A DNA stretch of 9,417 bases from positions 1-9,417 of the forward strand of contig DBNP01000014.1 in NCBI GenBank assembly GCA_002299795.1. The letters are read 5' to 3'. The translations under genes were made by a program, and so were the position numbers. Positions 1 to 5,157 of this stretch are shown here, one piece after another. The notes beneath the pieces are model-generated. The model was given only the letters and a program-made list of their open reading frames with translations, was not told the origin of the DNA and searched no databases. How positions within the stretch are numbered: position 1 is the stretch's first letter; each line of letters begins with the position of its first letter. This DNA is from Candidatus Saccharibacteria bacterium UBA669. Its GTDB lineage: Bacteria; Patescibacteriota; Saccharimonadia; Saccharimonadales; Saccharimonadaceae.

Positions 1-78
1 GTCAAAGTACTCCTGACGGGTATCGACGAGCGTGGCCGCCTGAGCCTCACCATGAAGGGTGTTGACCAGTCCGCGTAG
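1..78 (+). CDS. pnp: Polynucleotide phosphorylase, C-terminal end (partial)
   Basis: The window opens inside a gene; 25 codons remain before TAG. The residues VKVLLTGIDERGRLSLTMKG match the last beta strands of an S1 RNA-binding domain as found at the end of PNPase, where a V.V..ID..GR.SLS.K pattern is usual. PNPase is a phosphate-dependent 3'-to-5' exoribonuclease, and its S1 domain helps hold RNA. The gene lies about 2.9 kb from the RNase J gene, which fits an RNA-decay neighbourhood. Only the tail is visible, so another S1-domain protein such as ribosomal protein S1 is possible. There is no terminator between this stop and the next promoter. Confidence 0.7.
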   Translation, partial: VKVLLTGIDERGRLSLTMKGVDQSA

Positions 79-79
79 A

Positions 80-108
80 TTGACTATTAGTACCAACTGT
101 GGTATAAT
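80..108 (+). promoter_or_regulatory. Sigma-70-type promoter, leaderless, for the 196-aa gene
   Basis: TTGACT (80-85) and a perfect TATAAT (103-108) are separated by 17 bp, the ideal spacing. The expected transcription start is about 115, only about 2 nt before the ATG at 117, so there is no room for a Shine-Dalgarno sequence. The -35 begins 2 bp after the upstream TAG stop. Confidence 0.85.
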
Positions 109-116
109 ATAGAGAT

Positions 117-707
117 ATGGCACAGTTGGAACTATTCCTCAAACCTGTCGTTGGTGTCCACCAGCAGCTTGGGCAGATTGATGGTCAATGGGTAGTGGGC
201 CTCCGTAGTGGAGATGAGTCTATATGGGATCATGAGGGTGGCTACCAGTATTATCAGCTGGGCGAACGCCGCGTCCGAGCTATTTCACTCGCAGATGAGA
301 TGGCACGGCGTGCAGTGGGCTTTTTCGCGCAAACGCGCGCTTTGAGCCCCGTGCACGCACCCGCCTACAACTGTCACACACTACCGTTCGCGCTAGCGGG
401 CCGCCTAGACACGGGCTTACTCCCAGCGCTCGACTATCAGCATTTGGCGCTTGAAGCAGCGACAATCCGTACGACCGATACGCTCGTGCCCAGTAAGTTC
501 TACTATGCCAAGCGGCCAGGGGATGACCGGCCCGCCCATAGCTTTGTAGCGCTCGATAGTCATACGACGCTAAGTGTGCTTGGCGATGGTCAGCCACTTG
601 TCGTCATGGACCCCGGCACCCTCGCAGGCCTTTATGATGCTAATCGGTTCGTACGCTACACGCCAATCGAAACTCGACTCGGACGAGCGGCTACCATTAC
701 CAGCTAA
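117..707 (+). CDS. Unrecognised 196-aa protein, possible Cys/His hydrolase fold
   Basis: I do not recognise this protein with certainty. It has no signal peptide or membrane span and should be cytoplasmic. Two features stand out. Residues 84-95 (YNCHTLPFALAG) put Cys86 at the start of a probable helix. Residues 140-147 (AHSFVALD) put His141 at the start of a probable beta strand, followed by LSVLGDGQPLVVMDPGTL (152-169). A Cys before a helix and a downstream His starting a strand is the arrangement of papain-like/NlpC-P60-like enzymes. That reading is inference only, and the third catalytic residue is not obvious. The start at 117 is set by the promoter, whose -10 ends 8 bp upstream, implying a leaderless mRNA. 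The gene stands alone, with its own promoter and a 72-bp gap before the next likely start. Confidence 0.8.
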   Translation: MAQLELFLKPVVGVHQQLGQIDGQWVVGLRSGDESIWDHEGGYQYYQLGERRVRAISLADEMARRAVGFFAQTRALSPVHAPAYNCHTLPFALAGRLDTGLLPALDYQHLALEAATIRTTDTLVPSKFYYAKRPGDDRPAHSFVALDSHTTLSVLGDGQPLVVMDPGTLAGLYDANRFVRYTPIETRLGRAATITS

Positions 708-766
708 TCTATACTAGTGCAGCCGATGGGTCAGCTTTTTCGCTTACTCTTTTTGCGTCGTTCCGC

Positions 767-772
767 TACAAT
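767..772 (+). promoter_or_regulatory. -10 element of a probable leaderless promoter
   Basis: TACAAT ends 7 bp before the ATG at 780, the same geometry as the promoter at 80-108. A good -35 is lacking: the hexamer at 17-bp spacing is TTACTC (744-749). The same TACAAT hexamer is used by the much stronger RNase J promoter. The predicted start of transcription is about 779. Confidence 0.5.
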
Positions 773-779
773 AGTAGCT

Positions 780-914
780 ATGGCAAAGCCCACACAAACA
801 ATTGGTTCTATGCTGCGTAGCCCTACGGTGCAGAAGCTGCTTGCCTATGTGCTGCCACTTTTGTTTGGCTGGATCTTGAGCAAACTTGACACCAAGCCAA
901 ACAAGAAGCAGTAG
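780..914 (+). CDS. 44-aa single-span membrane peptide
   Basis: This short protein has a basic, Thr/Ser-containing N-terminus (MAKPTQTIGSMLRSPTVQKL), one hydrophobic segment at about residues 21-34 (LAYVLPLLFGWILS) and a Lys-rich tail ending in KPNKKQ. Charges at both ends leave the topology unclear. The ATG at 780 is preferred to an in-frame GTG at 717 because a TACAAT -10 hexamer lies 7 bp upstream. The stop is 4 nt before the ATG of the uracil-DNA glycosylase gene, so the two are probably co-transcribed and translationally coupled. The function is unknown; it may serve mainly as a leaderless leader ORF for the repair gene. Confidence 0.6.
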   Translation: MAKPTQTIGSMLRSPTVQKLLAYVLPLLFGWILSKLDTKPNKKQ

Positions 915-918
915 TCGC

Positions 919-1497
919 ATGACTAAGCAGCAGATGATGGAGGAGCTTCGGCGGCACATACTTGATGCTGATGTTGCCCCGGCGTTGCGTACCCAGGCGA
1001 TACAGCTCGTCATGGGTGATGGCAATCTTGACGCTGACATTGTGTTTATCGGTGAGGCACCGGGTAAAAACGAGGACGAGCAGGGCATCCCGTTTGTCGG
1101 CGCGGCAGGGAAGTTTCTGGATGAAATGCTTGCCGCAGCCGGCATGCAGCGCGATGACGTGTATATCACCAATATCGTGAAGTATCGTCCACCAAACAAT
1201 CGTGATCCAGAGCCAGAGGAAAAACGCGCTTTTTGGCCATACCTTTTGCAGCAGCTTGAGATTATTCAGCCAAAAGTTGTAGTGACGCTTGGCCGCCACA
1301 GCGGCGCCTACTTCATCCCGAATCTTCATATTTCTACTGATCACGGCAAATCGCGCAAGGTGAAATACCATGAGCAAGAGTTTCTCGTTGTTCCGCTCTA
1401 CCATCCGGCAGCAGCGCTGTACAATGGCGCTTTGCGGCAGACGCTGATCGAAGATTTTCTGCGCATTCCAGATGTGCTGACGCAAGTAGCGGATTAG
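919..1497 (+). CDS. Family-4-type uracil-DNA glycosylase lacking the Fe-S cysteines
   Basis: The 192-aa product removes uracil from DNA to start base-excision repair. Family motifs are clear: GEAPGKNEDEQGIPFVGAAG (45-64) contains the catalytic-loop sequence, TNIVKYRPPNNRDPEPEE (84-101) is the family-4/5 segment, and HPAAAL (162-167) is the DNA-binding HPA motif. Length fits family 4, at about 190-220 aa. The protein contains no cysteine. Family 4 enzymes normally use four Cys for a 4Fe-4S cluster; here Tyr89 replaces the Cys of the usual VKCRPP, Phe105 replaces the Cys before RPYL, and the N-terminal CxxC is gone. The ATG at 919 was chosen because it lies 4 nt after the upstream stop. A longer reading from TTG 886 would overlap the small membrane gene. 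No Shine-Dalgarno is obvious, so translation is probably coupled to the upstream ORF. Confidence 0.9.
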   Translation: MTKQQMMEELRRHILDADVAPALRTQAIQLVMGDGNLDADIVFIGEAPGKNEDEQGIPFVGAAGKFLDEMLAAAGMQRDDVYITNIVKYRPPNNRDPEPEEKRAFWPYLLQQLEIIQPKVVVTLGRHSGAYFIPNLHISTDHGKSRKVKYHEQEFLVVPLYHPAAALYNGALRQTLIEDFLRIPDVLTQVAD

Positions 1498-1691
1498 GGC
1501 TGTGTTATGGTCGTGGTAGCACTAGTGTTTGCTTTGGTTGCGACAAATGCAGCCTTTAGTGCTGTGCGAGCTGTTTCAAGGGCCGCCTTAAATGTTGCGT
1601 TATTGGCTTTGATTGTAGCATCGCGCGTGTCCACGGGGGCTTTGACTCGTGTACCGAGTTGCGTATCAGTTTGCTTGGCGGCATTGACTTT
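1494..1691 (-). pseudogene. Probable remnant of an Ala/Thr/Lys-rich helical protein
   Basis: On the minus strand a stop-free frame runs from a TAA at 1692-1694 to a TAA at 1494-1496 without any ATG; the only start is GTG at 1634, giving 46 aa. The translation is strongly protein-like: Ala, Lys and Thr dominate, hydrophobic residues recur at helical spacing (ATIKANNATFKAALETARTA), and the end is Thr-rich. It resembles the C-terminal part of alanine/lysine-rich exported proteins that I associate with Saccharibacteria; this is memory and was not searched. The N-terminal part would have to lie where the promoter and start of the plus-strand gene at 1726 now sit, so it reads as a truncated gene. 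It converges on the glycosylase gene, overlapping its stop by 4 bp. A 64-aa hydrophobic plus-strand ORF at 1507-1701 is the competing reading. Confidence 0.35.
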
Positions 1692-1712
1692 TTATCATTA
1701 ATGTGATAGAAT
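1684..1712 (+). promoter_or_regulatory. Extended -10 promoter for the TIKI/TraB-like gene
   Basis: TTGACT (1684-1689), a 17-bp spacer, and TAGAAT (1707-1712) preceded by TG at 1704-1705 form an extended -10 promoter. Transcription should begin near 1719, leaving about 7 nt before the ATG at 1726 and no Shine-Dalgarno sequence. Confidence 0.75.
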
Positions 1713-1725
1713 TTAGATAATACGT

Positions 1726-2784
1726 ATGGAAATTCGTAAACCACGACAGAATCACGAATATGAAGTGCCTCCCGGTACGTCATTTCACTTTGTCTACTGT
1801 GAACATACACCAGAGATGGCACCGAAAATTGCTGAAGCTCTCGAAAACTGTGACGTGGTGGCAGTGGAAATCGTAGGGGCGGCTGAGTCAATGGTGGAAC
1901 TATATAGTGAATTTCTACGCTTGGCCTCGTACCACCCAACCTTTGAACCACTCATGGATAGAGTGAGTTTAATAAATCCATTTTTTTCTGCGCTGTGTCA
2001 GGCGCGACCGATGGATCATGTATATCCGATTGACGCACGCAGTGAGCAACGCGATGTGTTCGACGTGGATGTCACTAAAGTCCTCACGAAGGGGGTGAGA
2101 ATATGCTTAGATACGGGCGACTATCAGTTGCTGCGTGCTCTACTCAAGGAAGAAATAAGGTACCTAGGCGGGTCGAACCAACGGCGCGAGCAGCTAGTGG
2201 TAAAGCAACTTGTTGAATTGGCACGTGCCCATCCGGGTAAGCGCATTGGCGTTGTGCAAGGCGCACAACATACTGGCACTCAACACGAAATGGATCGAGC
2301 GGGTATTGATAATACACGTACTATGATTGTAAGTGATGGACTCAAAAAAAGTTTCGGCATTGAATACCCTCCGTACGATAGGCTTATACGTGACGTCTCC
2401 TACGGTGGAAATCTTCTTGATGATGAGGTTGAGCTAACGCGTGCTGTGGTAGTTACTCTTGAAGCAACTGGGTACCTACCGAGCAGCACGGATATCTACG
2501 GTTTGACGAGTCAGCAGCTTGATTCACGCATCAAAGATTGGCAGATGATGCGTCAGGCAGCGATGTTGCGTAGCGCTATGCTATCGGTCGGAGCCATGTA
2601 TAGTCCACCATCAGAGAAGACTCCAGCTGACGTCGAAAAGTGGTTCCCTGATAAGAAGTTCGATGATTTTAGACGGAAGGACGCGACGCCACTTTACGTT
2701 ACCTCTAAGAAGAATGTGCCAGTGGCTAAATTGGGAGCGTACGGGCTGAATTTCCCAGCAACCGATTCACCAGAGACTTCGTAG
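1726..2784 (+). CDS. TIKI/TraB/ChaN-like superfamily protein (352 aa)
   Basis: This soluble protein has no signal peptide and no membrane helix. The core resembles the TraB/PrgY/TIKI group of putative metal-dependent hydrolases, which share GxxH motifs, a conserved Glu and an Arg. Seen here are His27 in VYCEHTPEM (23-31, replacing the first GxxH), Glu48 in CDVVAVEIVG (42-51), Arg153/154 in NQRREQLVVKQLVELA (151-166) and a clear second GxxH, VVQGAQHTG (176-184, Gly179 and His182). The order and spacing Glu, Arg, helix, strand, GxxH fit the superfamily well. The C-terminal 140 residues are not recognised and hold no membrane segments, unlike PrgY/TraB. Substrate and role are unknown; chaperone-like, peptidase or heme-related roles known in the superfamily cannot be told apart here. 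The ATG at 1726 is fixed by the promoter 13 bp upstream. Confidence 0.75.
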   Translation: MEIRKPRQNHEYEVPPGTSFHFVYCEHTPEMAPKIAEALENCDVVAVEIVGAAESMVELYSEFLRLASYHPTFEPLMDRVSLINPFFSALCQARPMDHVYPIDARSEQRDVFDVDVTKVLTKGVRICLDTGDYQLLRALLKEEIRYLGGSNQRREQLVVKQLVELARAHPGKRIGVVQGAQHTGTQHEMDRAGIDNTRTMIVSDGLKKSFGIEYPPYDRLIRDVSYGGNLLDDEVELTRAVVVTLEATGYLPSSTDIYGLTSQQLDSRIKDWQMMRQAAMLRSAMLSVGAMYSPPSEKTPADVEKWFPDKKFDDFRRKDATPLYVTSKKNVPVAKLGAYGLNFPATDSPETS

Positions 2785-2824
2785 TCGACGAAAGGAACGC
2801 GCGGCCAGGAATCGGCGGCTCGTC

Positions 2825-2853
2825 TTGAATTACTGAAGCAGTTATGCTACAAT
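2825..2853 (+). promoter_or_regulatory. Extended -10 promoter for the RNase J gene
   Basis: TTGAAT (2825-2830) and TACAAT (2848-2853) are 17 bp apart, with the extended -10 dinucleotide TG at 2845-2846. The expected transcription start is near 2860. Unlike the other promoters in the window it produces a long leader, of about 97 nt. Confidence 0.8.
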
Positions 2854-2861
2854 ACAAACAC

Positions 2862-2905
2862 TTCAGAGAGGGAACTTACCGTATTTTCAACCTCTCACCT
2901 CTGAA
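2862..2905 (+). promoter_or_regulatory. Stem-loop in the RNase J 5' leader
   Basis: TTCAGAG (2862-2868) is the exact reverse complement of CTCTGAA (2899-2905), and GAGAGG (2866-2871) is the exact reverse complement of CCTCTC (2891-2896). The pairings share GAG 2866-2868, so they are either alternatives or one 10-bp stem (TTCA/TGAA plus GAGAGG/CCTCTC) with a 5-nt bulge at 2897-2901. The structure lies at the very 5' end of the predicted mRNA. It is not followed by a U-run, so it is not a terminator. A role in feedback on RNase J expression or mRNA stability is inference. Confidence 0.5.
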
Positions 2906-2938
2906 TACATGATTTCGAAATTATTTTATACATATAAC

Positions 2939-2944
2939 AAGGAG
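2939..2944 (+). promoter_or_regulatory. Ribosome binding site of RNase J
   Basis: AAGGAG ends 12 nt before the ATG at 2957, a slightly long spacing. It supports this ATG as the true start and so the existence of the long N-terminal extension. The surrounding leader is A/T-rich and probably unstructured. Confidence 0.75.
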
Positions 2945-2956
2945 AACAAATAATTT

Positions 2957-5092
2957 ATGGGTCAACGACGACTCTCAAAACCGCAGGCCGATGATGCCAG
3001 CAAGCGCCCTAATCAAGCGAAACCAAAAAGTAGCAATACCGTGCTCAATGCCACTACCACCCGAAAGGGTGAGGTATTTCGTGCGCAGCGCCGCACCAGT
3101 GAAAACGTGAATATGCAGGCTAGCCAGCATATGATCAACGTGCCGGTCAACAAAAGCATCTTCAACGGCTACAATGGCCGCCAATTTAGCCTAGCTGATC
3201 AGCCCAAAAGGCCACGTGCCCCCCGCCCAACCCTGAAGGTAATTCCTATCGGCGGTGTCGGTGAAATGGGTATTGGCAAGAACATGACGGCTATCGAGTA
3301 CGACAACGATATTGTTGTCATCGACATGGGCTTTCTATTCCCAGGTAGTGACTACCCTGGCATCAACTACATTACCCCAGACATTACCTGGCTTGAAGAA
3401 AACAAGCACAAAATCCGCGCACAGATATTTACACATGGTCACCTTGACCACATCGGTGCTTTTCGCCACCTGGCTGCCAAAATACCTGCGCCAGTGTATG
3501 CCAGCAAGTTCACCATCGGTATGCTACAGCGCCAAATGGATGAAACTGATGGCAGTCACACACCTGATTACCGTGAAATGAACCCAGAAGCGCATGATAT
3601 TGTACAAATTTGTGATTCATTTAGCGTCGAGCTGATTCGTGTGAACCACAGTATTCCTGATGCGACCGCGGTAGTAATCCGTACGCCAGCAGGCAATATA
3701 TTGAGCAGTGGTGACTGGCGAATTGAAGAAAACCCAGTCGACGGCAAGAAGTTTGACTTCGATCGTATCACTGAAATCGCAACCAAAGAAGGCTTTTTGC
3801 TCTTTATGAACGAGAGCACCAACTGTGAAAGCGATGGCACACATCATCACGGTGAGTTTGACATCCAGCACAGTATGGGCGAGGTGATGGACAAGTACCC
3901 TAACGGTCGTGTCATCATCAGTAGCTTCTCGAGCCAGTTGCATCGTATGCAAATGATTCTCGAAGAGGCACAAAAGCATGGTCGCAAAGTAGCGTTTGCC
4001 GGCTATAGCATGATTCAGAACCTTGAGGTGGCGCTCCGTACAGGTGCAATCAAAGTTCCCAAAGACACAGTGATGAAGATGGAAGATATCATCAAGCTGC
4101 CCGACGGCAAGGTCACTATTGTGTGTACCGGTAGCCAGGGTGAGTTTAGCGCAGTGCTCAACCGCATGGCGACGGGCGCACATAAATATATCAAAATCAA
4201 GAACACTGACGTTGTTGTGTTTAGTAGCAACCCGATTCCTGGCAACGAAAAGTACGTTGTGCGTACGGTTGATGGCCTGATGCGCGAGGGTGGTGAAATC
4301 ATTCAAAACGGCAAAACCCATCTGACGGGTATTGGTCCGCTGCACCTTTCGGGGCATGGCTACTACGAAGATCACATTCGTGTGATCAACGCAGTCAATC
4401 CCAAGTACTACCTACCGAACCACGGTGAGTTTCATATGCTTGTACACAACGCAGAGCTCGCTGAAAAAGAGTGCGGCATCCCACGAGAAAATATATTTGT
4501 CTGTGACGCTGGCGATGTAGTGGAATTTGACCACGAAGGCGCTCGCAAAATTGGACGCGTTCCGGTTGGTGGAATTATGTATGACGATAGCGGGGCAGTG
4601 GTCAGCGAAGTGGTCCTGAAAGACCGTATCCATATGAGCCAGGAAGGCATGTTTGTTGTTGTGCTCACCATCGCTCGTGGCAATGGTCGCTTGCTAACCA
4701 GTCCCGACATTATCAGCCGTGGATTTATCTATCTACGTGATAGTGAGGAGCTGATGGGGATGATTCGGGCGTATCTCAAGCAAAAAGTCGCACGTAGTTT
4801 TGCTGGTAGGTACGATATCGACGTTGTGAAGAAAGAGATTAAAGACGAGATTACTCATATTCTTTATGACCAAACTCGCCGTACGCCGATTGTCATACCA
4901 GTTATCAACGAAATTGGTGTGTCGGTGAAGTCGCCAGCTGGTCGTGCACCACAGGGCGCTCCACGCGCACCGCAGCAACAGCCTGCACGTTCGGCGCAGC
5001 AGCCATTTGCTAAGCGCAAATTTCCTCCTAAGCAATATCCCGACACAGAAGCAGTTGAGCCGGCGGTTCGTGCCGGTGGCCACAGCTACTAG
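2957..5092 (+). CDS. rnj: Ribonuclease J with extended N- and C-termini
   Basis: RNase J is a zinc-dependent metallo-beta-lactamase/beta-CASP nuclease with 5'-3' exonuclease and endonuclease activity in mRNA decay and rRNA maturation. The core starts near residue 92 (LKVIPIGGVGEMG). The metal site HGHLDH is at 160-165, with further ligand candidates His231 (NHSIPDA), Asp253 (SSGDW), His467 (LSGHGY) and His489 (PNHGE). The beta-CASP insert spans roughly 285-440, and the C-terminal RNase J domain follows (EVVLKDRIHMSQEGMFVV, 551-568). At 711 aa it is well above the usual 550-560: about 91 basic, low-complexity residues precede the core, and a Pro/Gln/Ala/Arg-rich tail (about 658-711) follows it. 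Both look disordered and may bind RNA or partner proteins. The gene has its own promoter and structured leader. It lies 65 nt upstream of the SGNH hydrolase gene and appears to be unrelated to it in function. Confidence 0.95.
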   Translation: MGQRRLSKPQADDASKRPNQAKPKSSNTVLNATTTRKGEVFRAQRRTSENVNMQASQHMINVPVNKSIFNGYNGRQFSLADQPKRPRAPRPTLKVIPIGGVGEMGIGKNMTAIEYDNDIVVIDMGFLFPGSDYPGINYITPDITWLEENKHKIRAQIFTHGHLDHIGAFRHLAAKIPAPVYASKFTIGMLQRQMDETDGSHTPDYREMNPEAHDIVQICDSFSVELIRVNHSIPDATAVVIRTPAGNILSSGDWRIEENPVDGKKFDFDRITEIATKEGFLLFMNESTNCESDGTHHHGEFDIQHSMGEVMDKYPNGRVIISSFSSQLHRMQMILEEAQKHGRKVAFAGYSMIQNLEVALRTGAIKVPKDTVMKMEDIIKLPDGKVTIVCTGSQGEFSAVLNRMATGAHKYIKIKNTDVVVFSSNPIPGNEKYVVRTVDGLMREGGEIIQNGKTHLTGIGPLHLSGHGYYEDHIRVINAVNPKYYLPNHGEFHMLVHNAELAEKECGIPRENIFVCDAGDVVEFDHEGARKIGRVPVGGIMYDDSGAVVSEVVLKDRIHMSQEGMFVVVLTIARGNGRLLTSPDIISRGFIYLRDSEELMGMIRAYLKQKVARSFAGRYDIDVVKKEIKDEITHILYDQTRRTPIVIPVINEIGVSVKSPAGRAPQGAPRAPQQQPARSAQQPFAKRKFPPKQYPDTEAVEPAVRAGGHSY

Positions 5093-5116
5093 CCCATCGC
5101 TTGTGTTGTAATCATT

Positions 5117-5147
5117 CTTGTAGTAATGTGAACTCATACGATACAAG
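5117..5147 (+). promoter_or_regulatory. Stem-loop directly upstream of the SGNH gene's RBS
   Basis: CTTGTA (5117-5122) and TACAAG (5142-5147) are exact reverse complements. Inside them GTAATG (5123-5128) pairs with CATAC (5135-5139) if A5126 is bulged. This gives about 11 bp with two small bulges and a 6-nt loop, TGAACT. The stem ends exactly where the Shine-Dalgarno sequence begins. There is no T-run, so it is unlikely to be a simple terminator. It could control access to the RBS, act as a weak terminator or processing site for the RNase J mRNA, or be a protein-binding palindrome. A weak promoter (TTGTAG 5118-5123 with TACAAG 5142-5147, 18-bp spacing) overlaps the same bases. Confidence 0.4.
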
Positions 5148-5157
5148 AGGGGGTGAT
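5148..5157 (+). promoter_or_regulatory. Strong Shine-Dalgarno sequence of the SGNH hydrolase gene
   Basis: AGGGGGTGAT matches the full anti-SD complement AGGAGGTGAT at 9 of 10 positions. The GGGGG core ends 4 nt before ATG 5158 and 10 nt before ATG 5164, so either could be used. It rules out the upstream in-frame TTG at 5101 as the main start. Confidence 0.8.

Noticed and set aside
717..779. GTG 717 extension of the 44-aa membrane peptide
   Set aside because: The -10 hexamer at 767-772 would then lie within the coding region, and no SD or promoter is seen before 717.
886..918. TTG 886 as the start of the glycosylase
   Set aside because: It overlaps the small membrane gene, adds a sequence not typical of the family, and lacks an SD; ATG 919 sits 4 nt after the upstream stop.
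1507..1701. 64-aa hydrophobic plus-strand ORF between the glycosylase and the TIKI/TraB-like gene
   Set aside because: Val/Ala/Leu-rich reading is what an Ala/Thr/Lys-rich minus frame gives on the other strand. No good SD, and its end runs into the -35 and spacer of the next promoter. Kept only as the alternative to the minus remnant.
3617..4375. Long minus-strand ORF opposite RNase J
   Set aside because: His/Thr/Cys-rich translation without motifs, lying entirely opposite a conserved gene; a shadow frame.
5058..5075. CCGGC/GCCGG inverted repeat near the end of RNase J, as a terminator
   Set aside because: It lies inside the coding sequence and no T-run follows.
5101..5145. Stand-alone promoter for the SGNH gene
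   Set aside because: Only weak -35/-10 matches (TTGTAG with TACAAG, 18 bp; TTGTGT with TAATGT, 17 bp), and one overlaps the stem-loop. Read-through from the RNase J promoter is equally likely.
5101..5157. TTG 5101 as the start of the SGNH protein
   Set aside because: It would place 19 polar, Cys-containing residues before the signal peptide and put the strong SD at 5148-5157 inside the gene.
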